Below, in pieces: positions 1 through 8,440 of a stretch of 64,000 nt of DNA. This DNA is from CBDDHT01 sp965228615 (lineage in GTDB: Bacteria; Pseudomonadota; Alphaproteobacteria; Rhizobiales; Methyloligellaceae), in assembly GCA_965228615.1 (NCBI GenBank), contig CBDDHT010000004.1, positions 3,472,001 through 3,536,000 of the forward strand. The letters are read 5' to 3'. Position 1 is the first letter of the stretch; every line of letters begins with the position of its first letter. The notes under the pieces are model-generated. The model was given only the letters and a program-made list of their open reading frames with translations, was not told where the DNA came from and did no database searches. The translations under genes and the position numbers were made by a program.

Positions 1-1
1 C

Positions 2-1072
2 GATGATTTCCCGCTGCGGCCCATCATTTTCGAGGGCTTCCGTGGTATTCCATCCGAACTGGCCGAAGCCGGTTACATCAAAGGCCCGCTCGGCTATCAC
101 CTTTCCCGCAAGATCAGCGACCTTCAGGTGCAGGAACTAACGATCTCGCGTACCGCTGACGCCTATGTCCGGAAAATACCCAATGCCGGATACAGAATGA
201 TCATTCCCTACAAGGATTTTAGCGATATCGCGGCCCGCTTCCGGGGCATCACAACCGAAGCGCAAACAGATAGGCGCATCATTGCTGACGCCGCTTTTCA
301 CAACCTCTTTCCGACAAGGTTTCAGGCATCAGAGGCATCCCTGCGCAGACGACTCACACGCCTGCTCAATGGCCTTGATGAAGCCGTCATTGGGGAAATG
401 AGCGCAGAGGAAATTGACCGCGTTCTTGATTTCACGAAATCGATTTTGGAAAGCCGCTACACCATGGCGCATAAGCGCCGTGACCTCTTTTCCGCAGCCA
501 AGCTTCGCGTTGATAGTGTTGCCCTGTCAGAGGTGATCGAAAAGTTTGAATCCCAGCTGGCAGACGGCATCTCAGAAGCCAAGTGGGGCGAGTTTCTTCG
601 CAAGAACCTCTTCCTTGTCGAATCCCGCTACATCCATGTGATCGAACAGCTCAATGTCGTCCTGGGCGGCACCCGCAACGTTGATTTCGGGTTGGTCGAT
701 AGCCAGGGCTACCTTGACCTCTTTGAAATCAAGCTGCCCACAACGAAGCTCATTGCGGCCAATACCGATCGGGGCAATTACTACTGGCACACCGATGCCG
801 TCAAAGCGGTCGTGCAGGCCGAGAAATATCTGCACAATGCAGAGCGCCAGGCCACCGGGCTTGCCGAAGGTGTAGGCAGGCAGCGCGGCGTTGATGTCAA
901 GGTTGTCAGGCCGCGGGCTGTGGTTGTCATGGGTACTTGGGATCAGCTCGACGATGATAACAAGGCCAATGATTTTCGCGTGCTGCGCACGTCCCTCAAG
1001 AACGTTGAAATCGTTCTCTATGATGAGTTTCTGGAAAGGCTCAAGAACCAGCAGGGCAAGGTCTACGTCTAG
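2..1072 (+). CDS. sduA: Shedu-family antiphage nuclease (DUF4263), 5' end outside window
   Basis: The reading frame is open from base 2, so the protein starts left of the window; an internal GTG at 128 is unlikely to be the true start. The C-terminal half carries the Shedu/DUF4263 nuclease pattern. A region ending FLVESRYIHVIEQLNVV leads into VDFGLVD, then LDLFEIKLP, whose E-x-K supplies the PD-(D/E)XK metal-binding core, then a QAEKYL helix of the QxxxY type. Shedu proteins are single-gene antiphage nucleases. The N-terminal half, the usual sensor part, matches nothing I recognise. It is the first of several defence or toxin genes in the first 14 kb. Family call is firm; the trigger is unknown. 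Confidence 0.85.
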   Translation, partial: DDFPLRPIIFEGFRGIPSELAEAGYIKGPLGYHLSRKISDLQVQELTISRTADAYVRKIPNAGYRMIIPYKDFSDIAARFRGITTEAQTDRRIIADAAFHNLFPTRFQASEASLRRRLTRLLNGLDEAVIGEMSAEEIDRVLDFTKSILESRYTMAHKRRDLFSAAKLRVDSVALSEVIEKFESQLADGISEAKWGEFLRKNLFLVESRYIHVIEQLNVVLGGTRNVDFGLVDSQGYLDLFEIKLPTTKLIAANTDRGNYYWHTDAVKAVVQAEKYLHNAERQATGLAEGVGRQRGVDVKVVRPRAVVVMGTWDQLDDDNKANDFRVLRTSLKNVEIVLYDEFLERLKNQQGKVYV

Positions 1073-1132
1073 ATAGTCACAAAAACGAAACGCTGCGTTT
1101 TCATCCCCGCCCTGCCAAGCCCTTCGCGGTAT

Positions 1133-1624
1133 CTACCTGTCACGATCATCATCCCGCTCGATTTGTGAATTCAGCTCTTTGTTTTCTTTTTCCGCTGCCT
1201 CCAGACTTACCTCACGCGCCTCTTCGCGAAATTTCTCCAGATCCTCTTTGTGGATTTCACCGCCGCGCTCTAAAAATTCCCGGCTATCAGCTGAACGGTA
1301 ATGCCCTATTGCCGCATTGCCGATATCCATCGCCTCATCCAGGCTGCAATTCCGGCCAAGGTCTTGCCATTCTCCCTTACCATCACACAACAGCAACCTT
1401 GCATTCCCACCTTTGTCGATTGCCACACTTTTGTCGTCAGGCAAGATTGCCGCGATCTTGTTACCTTCTATGTCGGTACGGTAATACGCGCCCTGCTCAT
1501 GGCCTAGATTAGCATTCCTATCAAAAATCCAGTCTTGTCTTTCATGCTCGATATGTTTTGCGGACTTATCTTTCTCCATCAGACGTTCCCAAAGCTTTCC
1601 CGCACTGTCATCGACAACACGCAC
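1133..1624 (-). CDS. hypothetical protein, 163 aa, charged C-terminus
   Basis: I do not recognise this protein. It is soluble with no signal or membrane segment. A mixed middle part (residues 30-110, with motifs such as NAAIGHYRSADSREFLERGG) is followed by a very charged helical tail ending in RDDDRDR that probably forms a coiled coil. It lies 34 bases downstream of the XRE regulator on the same strand, so the two are probably cotranscribed. A pairing of regulator and small unknown protein resembles a toxin-antitoxin or control module, but nothing in the sequence proves that. Confidence 0.6.
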   Translation of the reverse strand: MRVVDDSAGKLWERLMEKDKSAKHIEHERQDWIFDRNANLGHEQGAYYRTDIEGNKIAAILPDDKSVAIDKGGNARLLLCDGKGEWQDLGRNCSLDEAMDIGNAAIGHYRSADSREFLERGGEIHKEDLEKFREEAREVSLEAAEKENKELNSQIERDDDRDR

Positions 1625-1658
1625 ATCCCTATCGTACCAGACCCAGATGTAACTACCT

Positions 1659-2051
1659 TCAGCTTCCTCTTTCAGACGTGCTGAGCGCCTTGATAAAGCG
1701 CAGCACGTCCAACCTCAGTTCCGGGTTTTCGATTTTACCATAGGCGCTCATCAACCTCTGAGCCTCGCCATCATCAACGGACATATCGCTTATGCACTTG
1801 ATTGTTTCCCCCACCGGCCCGTTCAGATCTTCGAAGAAATACGCCACCGGAACGTTCAGCACATAGGCCATCCGGTACAAGCGGCTTGCCGATATCCTGT
1901 TACTGCCTTTTTCGTATTTCTGGATTTGCTGAAAAGTCACACCTGCTGCCTGCGCCAGCTTCTCCAGTGTGCACCCGCTTTGCTTCCGCCGCGCCTTTAA
2001 GCGGCTACCCACATGGATGTCTATCTCCGCAAAGGTGAATTCTTCAGCCAT
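1659..2051 (-). CDS. XRE-family helix-turn-helix regulator
   Basis: Residues 12-66 form a classical Cro/CI-type HTH: a first helix with GSRLKARRKQ, then CTLEKLAQAAGVTFQQIQKYE and GSNRISASRLYRMAYVL. It resembles the small alphaproteobacterial regulators in which a HTH is followed by VPVAYFFEDL and a short helical tail. The gene reads away from an AT-rich divergent region (2052-2197), where it probably binds. It is likely an autorepressor that also controls the divergent gene at 2198 and the unknown protein downstream at 1133-1624. Confidence 0.85.
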   Translation of the reverse strand: MAEEFTFAEIDIHVGSRLKARRKQSGCTLEKLAQAAGVTFQQIQKYEKGSNRISASRLYRMAYVLNVPVAYFFEDLNGPVGETIKCISDMSVDDGEAQRLMSAYGKIENPELRLDVLRFIKALSTSERGS

Positions 2052-2197
2052 ATCTGAAAATAATCGCTTTGTAACAAATAATTATAATATTGTTTTGTTC
2101 TTATATATATAAACAATAATGTGTAATAATGCAACATAAATCACTGCTATAGCAATATTTTCGTGGAAAGAACGCGATAGTATATTATCGCTTTACT
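2052..2197. promoter_or_regulatory. AT-rich divergent promoter/operator region
   Basis: The segment is much richer in A and T than both neighbours. It holds an imperfect palindrome centred near 2085 (2072-2099, AACAAAT...TTGTTTTGTT), a GCTATAGC palindrome near 2146, and CGATA-gtatat-TATCG at 2175-2190. The last contains a good -10 hexamer and ends eight bases before the ATG at 2198, so that gene could be leaderless. The sites would suit binding by the XRE protein encoded on the left. Confidence 0.55.
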
Positions 2198-2542
2198 ATG
2201 TTTCTCAAATCTGCCAATGTTCTTGTTATGTTCCAACAGCACCGCAACATGAACAAGAATGCAGCCTTTGGCCTTTGGGCCGATGATTCAGCCGAGCACT
2301 ACGCTATTGCCGCTGCCATCGATATTCTCAAAGAGGCGCTTGACCGTTGCCGGGATGAACCCATCCCGCCTGCCATGATCGACGAAGCACTGGATTACCT
2401 TGCCTCGCAAAGCGATAAGGCCGCAATCCATTGCCAGGGATTCCAGCATGGCCTGATTACCGCAGACCCTCACAACCGTTATATCCGCGTATCCCGCGCC
2501 CTGCATGGCATCGCCGCGCAGTTTCAGGTACATCTCACCTGA
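2198..2542 (+). CDS. hypothetical protein, 114 aa
   Basis: I do not recognise this protein. It is a small helical soluble protein with segments AIAAAIDILKEALDRC and PAMIDEALDYLASQSDKAA, followed by a basic mixed region ending near IAAQFQVHLT. None of its possible starts (2198, 2228, 2249) has a ribosome binding site. The -10-like TATATTAT at 2181-2188 makes the first ATG a plausible leaderless start. It is divergent from the XRE gene and precedes the AbiE pair by 142 bases. Confidence 0.55.
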   Translation: MFLKSANVLVMFQQHRNMNKNAAFGLWADDSAEHYAIAAAIDILKEALDRCRDEPIPPAMIDEALDYLASQSDKAAIHCQGFQHGLITADPHNRYIRVSRALHGIAAQFQVHLT

Positions 2543-2684
2543 AGGTCTGGTATATCCCGATTGCCAAATTTCGTGATTTTCCGGAATTTTCGCTATCCTG
2601 TTATAGCGTTTGGTTTTCTGCAGATAGTATATTATGTTTGCAAAATTTCACGATTTTCACGAATTTTTGTGATATGATTATACT
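2543..2684 (+). promoter_or_regulatory. AbiE promoter/operator region
   Basis: An interrupted palindrome CGCTAT-cctgtt-ATAGCG lies at 2591-2608. A GATAGTATATTAT block at 2623-2635 repeats the one at 2176-2188. Related TTTCGTGATTTT and TTTCACGATTTT words occur near 2568 and 2645. TATGAT (2673-2678) and TATACT (2679-2684) both look like -10 hexamers and abut the ATG at 2685, with no ribosome binding site, so the transcript may be leaderless. AbiEi proteins are known to repress their own operon by binding inverted repeats. Confidence 0.5.
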
Positions 2685-3494
2685 ATGTTGGATTCTATGA
2701 TCGATCTACCATCAGGCCGCGCCAAACTCGCCAAGGTCATCAGCACCGCAGGCGATGTGGTTAAAATCAGTGATGCTGAGACGGCACTGAACGTAACACG
2801 CACCGAAGCCGCCAAGCTCCTTTCCAGTTGGACAAAGCAGGGCTGGCTGCGCCGTGTCGGTAAAGGCAGCTATGTGCCCGTCCAGCTCGACATGCTCACA
2901 ACGGAGCAGGTTGTCGATGATGCCTGGAAACTGGTTCCTGCCCTCTTTGATCCCGCTTACATTGCCGGGCGATCCGCCGCCGAGCATTGGGATCTCACCG
3001 AGCAGATATTCAAGGACATCCTTGTCTTCACGGCCAAGCCCGTGCGTGAGAAACAGATAGAAACCGGCGGCGTTATCTTCTCCCTCAAACATATTGCTCC
3101 AGAGAAGATATTCGGCACCAAAACCATCTGGCGCGGGGAAACCCGTGTCCCCGTTTCTGATCCGCACCGCACGATCATCGACATGCTTGATGAGCCCACC
3201 ATTGGCGGCGGCATCCAGCATGTGTCCGAATGCTTTCGCCACTACCTGCACCGCCCCGACGCAAGCCTTGAAACCCTGCTGCTTTACGCAGACCGCATTG
3301 ACAATGGCGCGCTCTTTAAGCGCCTTGGCTTTCTGTCCGAGCACGAGCCACAAGCAGAAATGTTGATCGCCCCGTGCAAACAACGCCTGACCAAGGGCCA
3401 TGCCAAGCTTGATCCTGCCCTTTCCTGTCCGCGCCTCATTACAAGGTGGCGGCTCCGGGTTCCTGATAGCTGGCAGAAAGGCCCGCCGCCATGA
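2685..3494 (+). CDS. abiEi: AbiEi-type type IV antitoxin / transcriptional repressor
   Basis: The N-terminal 70 residues form a winged-helix domain (KISDAETALNVTRTEAAKLLSSWTKQGWLRRVGKGSY), as in AbiEi antitoxins. The rest matches the AbiEi C-terminal domain: YIAGRSAAEHWDLTEQ, a strand-rich part near VIFSLKH, then PVSDPHRTIIDMLDEP and EPQ-type helices. In the AbiE system the antitoxin represses the operon and counteracts the nucleotidyltransferase toxin without a stable complex (type IV). The stop codon overlaps the toxin start as ATGA. The start could equally be the ATG at 2697 (MIDLPSG). Confidence 0.9.
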   Translation: MLDSMIDLPSGRAKLAKVISTAGDVVKISDAETALNVTRTEAAKLLSSWTKQGWLRRVGKGSYVPVQLDMLTTEQVVDDAWKLVPALFDPAYIAGRSAAEHWDLTEQIFKDILVFTAKPVREKQIETGGVIFSLKHIAPEKIFGTKTIWRGETRVPVSDPHRTIIDMLDEPTIGGGIQHVSECFRHYLHRPDASLETLLLYADRIDNGALFKRLGFLSEHEPQAEMLIAPCKQRLTKGHAKLDPALSCPRLITRWRLRVPDSWQKGPPP

Positions 3495-4918
3495 TCAACA
3501 GGCAGGAAATTCTGCAGACCGCCTCAACCCTTAGCCTCAATCCGCATGTTGTCGAAAAAGATTATGCCCTTGGCTGGCTTCTGGCAGGAATTTCCCAACA
3601 TGACGCCATCAGGGACAGTTGGGTTTTCAAGGGCGGCACCTGCCTGAAAAAATGCTTCTTCGAAACCTACCGCTTTTCAGAAGATCTCGATTTTACGCTG
3701 CAGGACGAATCCCACCTCGACGCCGCGTTTCTGGCTGGCGTCTTCGCTGAAATCTCCGAGTGGGTTTACGATCAGACAGGCCTTGAGCTGCCGACCGATC
3801 GCCAAGATTTTGATGTCTACCAAAATCCGCGCGGCAATCTCTCCTGCCAGGGCAAGATCAGCTATCGCGGCCCTGTGTCCCCCCGCTCAGGAGGATTGCC
3901 TCGTGTCAAACTTGATCTCACAGCTGATGAACGGCTTGTCCTTCCCCCCATTCGCGTCCCGATTTTTCATCCCTATAGCGATGAGCCGGATGGCGGTATC
4001 GACATACTGACTTATGCATACGAAGAAGCCTTTGGCGAAAAAGTCAGGGCGCTTGCAGAGCGCACCCGGCCACGCGACCTCTACGATGTCATCAACCTCT
4101 ACCGAAATACCGACGCAAGACCGGCGGCGTCCGTTATCCTCGATGTGCTCACTCAGAAATGCGAATTCAAAGGCATCCCCGTTCCCGCCATAGACGACCT
4201 CACGCCCCACAAGCCTGATCTTGAAGGCGCATGGGGCAATATGCTGGATCACCAACTTCCGGATTTACCGCCCGTTGAATCTTTCTGGAACGCCTTGCCG
4301 GAGTTTTTCGCATGGCTTCTTGAAGGCCTCGTTCCAGATGCCCCCGCCGCATACGCTCTTGCTGGCGGCGAGACAGTTATCCGCGCCCGCTCACTGCGAT
4401 TGCCTGTTGCTGCAGCGGCGCAGTCTTTCCTTGAAGTCATCCGGTTTGCTGCAGCCAACCGTCTTTGCGTTGATCTTCAGTATCAGAATTCTATCCGGCG
4501 CATCGAGCCGTACTCCTTGCGTGAAACAAGGGACGGCAACATCATCCTGCATGCATGGAATAGAAATAGCGATGCACATCGCAGCTACCGCGTAGACAGG
4601 ATACAAGACGCACAAACGACCAATGAATCCTTTATCCCGCGCTATGAAGTTGAGCTGACCCCAAGCGGTCCGGTAGCCATCCCGCCAACATCACGGACCA
4701 GCAGTTCAATTTTCGGATCATCCCGCGCTTCTGCGCCGCGACGTTCATCCCGTCGCCGCGCCAGCACATCGTCTGGCCCAACATATGTTTATCAATGCGG
4801 GGTATGCAGCAAGAAATTCCGCCGCAAGACGGCTAATGGCAGACTTAACCGCCATAAAGCCCCCGGCGGATATCAATGCATGGGCACCATGGGCATTCTC
4901 GTAGATACCCAGTACTGA
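3491..4918 (+). CDS. abiEii: AbiEii-type nucleotidyltransferase toxin with WYL-like and zinc-ribbon-like C-terminal parts
   Basis: Residues 1-260 are the AbiEii/DUF1814 nucleotidyltransferase: VEKDYAL (21-27), FKGGTCLKK (47-55), the catalytic SEDLDF (63-68), and EKVRALAERTRPRDLYDV near 185-205. AbiEii toxins are usually about 250-310 residues; this one has 475. Residues about 310-395 (FLEVIRFAAANRLCVDLQYQ ... IEPYSLRE ... YRVDRI) look like a WYL ligand-sensing domain. A serine/arginine-rich linker leads to a C-terminal C-x2-C...H...C module (YQCGVCSKKFRR ... GYQCMG), probably zinc-binding. This domain set is unusual. The toxin overlaps its antitoxin by four bases. Confidence 0.85.
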   Translation: MINRQEILQTASTLSLNPHVVEKDYALGWLLAGISQHDAIRDSWVFKGGTCLKKCFFETYRFSEDLDFTLQDESHLDAAFLAGVFAEISEWVYDQTGLELPTDRQDFDVYQNPRGNLSCQGKISYRGPVSPRSGGLPRVKLDLTADERLVLPPIRVPIFHPYSDEPDGGIDILTYAYEEAFGEKVRALAERTRPRDLYDVINLYRNTDARPAASVILDVLTQKCEFKGIPVPAIDDLTPHKPDLEGAWGNMLDHQLPDLPPVESFWNALPEFFAWLLEGLVPDAPAAYALAGGETVIRARSLRLPVAAAAQSFLEVIRFAAANRLCVDLQYQNSIRRIEPYSLRETRDGNIILHAWNRNSDAHRSYRVDRIQDAQTTNESFIPRYEVELTPSGPVAIPPTSRTSSSIFGSSRASAPRRSSRRRASTSSGPTYVYQCGVCSKKFRRKTANGRLNRHKAPGGYQCMGTMGILVDTQY

Positions 4919-4957
4919 CGATCATCGATGTTGTCGCTGCCGCCGGCGGCGGCATCC

Positions 4958-6541
4958 CTATGTCACGCTGTCACCAAACGTTTCCTCAAAGAGGTTTTCA
5001 AAACGTGCAGCTTCTTCAGCTGTCAGATCCTTGAATTCTCCTTCACGAGCGCGCTTGGATAAGCGCCCCTCATTCTGCTTGAGAAAACGAAACAGCAGAT
5101 CGATCAGGCTGTCCGGCATATCGACGGTCATTTCCACCCCGGCCTTGAATCGATCATAACGCTGCAGGAAGTCTGTTTCATGTGGCAGGTCTTCCTCTAT
5201 CGTCTTGCGCACGCACCGATACAGGAACTCCACATGAGGAGTTGCATCGAAGAAACGATAGAAATCGCCCGTGTCGTTGAGGACATGCACGTTAAATTTT
5301 TTAGTCGGCTCCCAGTCTATGAGCGGAAGCAGCCGCTTTGAATAATCTTCCAGCACCCGGCCATACTCGTCCATCCATTCATGGATGGCCGCTGACACCG
5401 GGAAAACAACGCCGGGCGGATTGAAACCTCGCTGCGCCAGCACATGATGCACGAGGTAGCGGTGGATACGCCCATTCCCATCGGCAAAGGGGTGTATGTA
5501 GACGAAGCCAAACGCGAGAATGGTTGCCGCCATAACTGGATCGAGTTGCATGGCCGCGCCTTCATCAAAAGCCAGCAAACCATCGATCAGCGAACCAACA
5601 TCCTCATGCCGCGCACTGATATGTTCAGGCAACGGCATGCGCGTATCGCGGTCATGATCTCCAACAAATCCGCCTTCATTCCGCAGCCCCATCTTTATGA
5701 AGCGGGCATCGCCAATGACAATCTGTTGCAGCCGCAGCAGTTTTGCCACATCGAGCGGTCTGCGCCCTGCTTCACCAATTGCCCGGCCCCAACGCTGCAG
5801 ACGGTCATGCGGCGGGCTCTCACCTTCTATGGCGTAACTCGATTTTGAATCCTTCAGCAGCAAGAAGGCCGCTGCGCGCATCAGCACATCTTTCGGCACA
5901 TCGGCAACGACTTCCTGCGCCAGTGTGCCCAAATCCATCTCTATGAATTTCTTGAGGTCTTCCGACTGGTAGACCATCGGGCAAAAGGCCGGTGTCCCCG
6001 GCAGGTTGTTCTTTACCCGGTGCCGCGATGAAACCTGCCCTTTCACCGCGTATTGCATTGCCTCGTGCACAACATCGACATAGCGCCCCCTTTTTGCGTC
6101 CGGAAGATCCAGCTTTTCCCCGAGCAACCATTCATAGAGAAACCAGATCCGCCGTGCGTAACCGCCAGTCGGTGAAGCCTGCACCATCTCCTCGACAGGC
6201 CCCGGCCCCACGGCCATAAAAAGACGCTTCAGGACACCAAGTTCCAACCCTTCATACCTGAGCGCGAACGTCAGGTGCCCTTCCAGAGTTGCCGCAGGCG
6301 CATAGCTAGGCCCGTAGATGTCCCAGCCATCTTCCCGGAAGAGCTTGTGACGCTCACCGGTTGCCGACAGGTGCCGGGGCAGCGGGACTGCCAGGCCGTA
6401 GGCATCGATCAATGCCGCGTACCCGGCAGGAATAGCTGTAACAGGAAGCCGTTTTTCCTGAAAAACGGTAACAGCTCCTAAAAATTGATTCTCAGCAGGC
6501 TTGTTCATAAAAACCGTACACCGCCCCCAAAAAATGATCAC
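4958..6541 (-). CDS. fic: Fic-domain protein, class II, self-inhibited AMPylase type
   Basis: The Fic catalytic loop HPFADGNGRIHRYL is complete near residue 349, with the catalytic His and the phosphate-binding DGNGR. An upstream SYAIEG matches the inhibitory helix motif (S/T)xxxE(G/N), which places it in class II, where the Glu blocks ATP. Fic enzymes transfer AMP or other phosphate groups to protein hydroxyls. An N-terminal region of about 190 residues precedes the Fic_N-like part, and about 130 helical residues follow the core. The start is uncertain: ATG 6541 has AAAGGA upstream, while ATG 6508 (MNKPAENQ) is the next choice. No separate small antitoxin is adjacent. Confidence 0.9.
   Translation of the reverse strand: MIIFWGRCTVFMNKPAENQFLGAVTVFQEKRLPVTAIPAGYAALIDAYGLAVPLPRHLSATGERHKLFREDGWDIYGPSYAPAATLEGHLTFALRYEGLELGVLKRLFMAVGPGPVEEMVQASPTGGYARRIWFLYEWLLGEKLDLPDAKRGRYVDVVHEAMQYAVKGQVSSRHRVKNNLPGTPAFCPMVYQSEDLKKFIEMDLGTLAQEVVADVPKDVLMRAAAFLLLKDSKSSYAIEGESPPHDRLQRWGRAIGEAGRRPLDVAKLLRLQQIVIGDARFIKMGLRNEGGFVGDHDRDTRMPLPEHISARHEDVGSLIDGLLAFDEGAAMQLDPVMAATILAFGFVYIHPFADGNGRIHRYLVHHVLAQRGFNPPGVVFPVSAAIHEWMDEYGRVLEDYSKRLLPLIDWEPTKKFNVHVLNDTGDFYRFFDATPHVEFLYRCVRKTIEEDLPHETDFLQRYDRFKAGVEMTVDMPDSLIDLLFRFLKQNEGRLSKRAREGEFKDLTAEEAARFENLFEETFGDSVT
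6449..6468. promoter_or_regulatory. perfect 9-bp inverted repeat in the 5' part of the fic gene
   Basis: CCGTTTTTC-CT-GAAAAACGG is a perfect palindrome with a 2-base centre. The half word AAAACGG recurs upstream of the gene near 6578-6585, and the word AAAATTGATTC occurs at 6480-6491 and again near 6560. Repeated words on both sides of the start suggest binding sites for a regulator, or a true start further inside the frame. Confidence 0.4.
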
Positions 6542-6830
6542 GTGGGGGCATTCCTTTCAAAATTGATTCTACACCCTAAAAAACGGTTCCTACAAGAAAA
6601 ATATTCAAAAATTGATAACTTAGGCAGGAAATGCCCAAAAAATGTAACCCAAACAGACTGCCCTTACGCCTCTGGCACAATCTGTGTCACCTCACCACCA
6701 CTACAAGCACATTGACGGCAGCGGCCTGCTTAGCCCACCTTTGAATGTCTTCAAAATAGCGATGCCGTGAGCAATCCACGGCACCATCGTCACGACGATG
6801 GTGCCGGCGGATGCTCCTTTTTGCGTTTGA
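6542..6830. other. AT-rich intergenic region upstream of fic
   Basis: No gene is seen. The part nearest fic is AT-rich and holds repeated AAAATTGAT and AAAAACGGT words, which suits a promoter with operator sites. The part nearest 6,800 contains the inverted CACCATCGTCACGACGATGGTG (6783-6804, arms CACCATCGT/ACGATGGTG), a probable terminator for the gene at 6831-7121 read from the right. Confidence 0.4.
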
Positions 6831-7121
6831 TCATTCAACAGACTCTACAACTGCGTTAGCGTTGCTCGATGAGCCCTGCTTTTCAACCTTGCGGGGCCTG
6901 CCTCTTTTTTTGGCCTGGCTATCCGTAAACTCTACCTTCAGCCCGGCTTCAGATGCGAGACGCCGGATCGTTGCCTTGGCTTTCTTTTTCCGTTCCCGGT
7001 CTTCAGCCTGCGCTTTGCGCTGACGCTCCTTTTCCCGGTCATCAAGCAGCTTTTTAAGCTGCTGTGCCATCACTTCCAGCTCTTCATCCGTCTTGTATGT
7101 GAGATCCAGTTTTTCGCTCAT
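6831..7121 (-). CDS. small coiled-coil protein with AT-hook-like basic motif
   Basis: This 96-residue protein has a strongly charged helical N-terminal half (EELEVMAQQLKKLLDDREKE) likely to form a coiled coil. A basic stretch follows, then KKRGRPRK, the GRP core of an AT-hook, and a polar tail. The layout (oligomerising helix plus minor-groove binding motif) resembles small H-NS-like nucleoid proteins, but the typical H-NS C-terminal motif is absent. A role as an element-encoded DNA-binding or silencing protein is inferred from the motif only. Confidence 0.6.
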   Translation of the reverse strand: MSEKLDLTYKTDEELEVMAQQLKKLLDDREKERQRKAQAEDRERKKKAKATIRRLASEAGLKVEFTDSQAKKRGRPRKVEKQGSSSNANAVVESVE

Positions 7122-7274
7122 GGAACCACCTCCAAATTACGCTATCGATATGGTTCATATGGAGGCGGTTGCCCGGTAGGGATTGGTCACAAGCTGTTCA
7201 TTCCGCGACCAGCCATTGCGACTTTGACCCCGTTTGCTAGAAACCGTTTCACAAGCTGTTTTGCGGGAAATCCG

Positions 7275-7526
7275 ATGACCCAGATTCATGATGAGGATTC
7301 ATTTGCCACCAATGCGCGGCTCAATGCCGTTGGCGATGAATGCAAGGCCCTGCTCAAAACACACGCCGACAAAGGCGTGCCGAGCGAGAGCATTTTGACG
7401 GCCATGGGTTTATGTGCCGTGCGCTTTATGGTGGCCCTTCACGGCCCGGAAGCTGGCCATAAACTAATCGCCATGCTCGAAGAGAATTTACGCGATTCCC
7501 CAATTGACGCCGTACACCGTCATTAG
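7275..7526 (+). CDS. hypothetical protein, 83 aa
   Basis: I do not recognise this protein. It is a soluble helical protein (MTQIHDED start; helices around NAVGDECKALLKTH and ILTAMGLCAVRFMVALHGPEAGHKLIAMLEENL). I prefer the ATG at 7275 over the one at 7224, because the upstream residues look like non-coding translation. The ribosome binding site is weak (GCGGGAAA). Small helical proteins of this kind are common cargo of alphaproteobacterial plasmids. Confidence 0.5.
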   Translation: MTQIHDEDSFATNARLNAVGDECKALLKTHADKGVPSESILTAMGLCAVRFMVALHGPEAGHKLIAMLEENLRDSPIDAVHRH

Positions 7527-7619
7527 CAACTTATCAGCTGCGCCTTCCTGGTTCCCGTCCCACTGCATTCCGAGCGATGTAAATTTGCGCTCTGTTATAG
7601 TATTGTTTATATTATTTCG

Positions 7620-7946
7620 ATGTTAGATGAAAAATATGCAAATCAATATGGGTCAATTATCACGGCAAGCGATGTATTTAACAAATACGCGTTGTCAATT
7701 AGCCGTGATTTTAATGCTAACACCTTATGGTCAGACGATCTTAGGCGGGAACTGATCAGGGAGTTGCACCGTATTAAAGACATCTATCCGCAAGCAACGA
7801 CCTACATTATGTGCCTTCAGACCGGTACTGACCCGGCACATTACGGGCTGGCCTGGCAATGCATAAAGCAAGACCTCGATACTCTCGCAGCTGCGCATTT
7901 CAATCCGGAACACGGGCGGATTCCACACCATCACTCATATTGCTAG
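7620..7946 (+). CDS. hypothetical protein, 108 aa
   Basis: I do not recognise this protein. It is soluble, with a central DDLRRELIRELHRIKDIYPQA helix and a His-rich C-terminus (PEHGRIPHHHSYC) that could bind metal. No clear Shine-Dalgarno sequence precedes the ATG. AT-rich sequence with TATAGTATTGTTTATATT immediately upstream could hold the promoter, again leaving little or no leader. Confidence 0.5.
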   Translation: MLDEKYANQYGSIITASDVFNKYALSISRDFNANTLWSDDLRRELIRELHRIKDIYPQATTYIMCLQTGTDPAHYGLAWQCIKQDLDTLAAAHFNPEHGRIPHHHSYC

Positions 7947-8440
7947 CAGTAGCGCAGGCCTTCAAAATTCCAGCCGTTCCAATCTATGCCTATAAGTCAG
8001 TTTTGCGCCCCCGGACGGAAAACCGGCCGGGACAGGCTCTATGGCGCTAGCCCCGGATCAAGTCCGGGGCAAGCTCTACCGCGCCAGCAAAGCTGTCACG
8101 GCCCATTCGGGTAACGATCCCTGGCGTAAGAAAGATTATTGCGGACGGCTTCACAAGGGCGTGCTCGGTCCGAAAAACAAAGTTGTTTCTCCTGCGGGTC
8201 CGCCGTTGAACCTTGCTTAGCCGAACGACGCGTCCCGCCACCTTCAAAGTGGTGGCTCCTTGCAGTCTTCATTTTTGTTTGGTTTTTAGATTTCAGGTAG
8301 CCAGTGACAGCGGCTCGCAACGCAAGGACATCTGCCATGGGCCATCCCGGCAATCATCCATTGCGCGGGTAAATCCCTATTTTTTTATCTCTTACGAATT
8401 CGTTCAGTGTACCTGCCGTTGGCACGCCGCCTCAATGCTC
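7947..8440. other. non-coding stretch with dispersed palindromes
   Basis: No convincing gene is present. It holds a perfect CCCCGGA-tcaag-TCCGGGG palindrome at 8051-8069, a type scattered through many alphaproteobacterial genomes, and a GCCACC-ttcaaagt-GGTGGC stem near 8237-8256. The second stem and the text around it (CCCGCCACC ... GGCTCCTT) resemble the CCCGCCGCC ... GGCGGCTCCTTTT stem upstream of ardC near 12022-12050, so the leaders of the two transcripts may share ancestry. Confidence 0.45.

Noticed and set aside
2685..4918. Reading the AbiE pair as a restriction-type or polymerase system
   Set aside because: GGT, SEDLDF and VEKDYAL motifs and the ATGA-coupled winged-helix partner are specific for AbiE.
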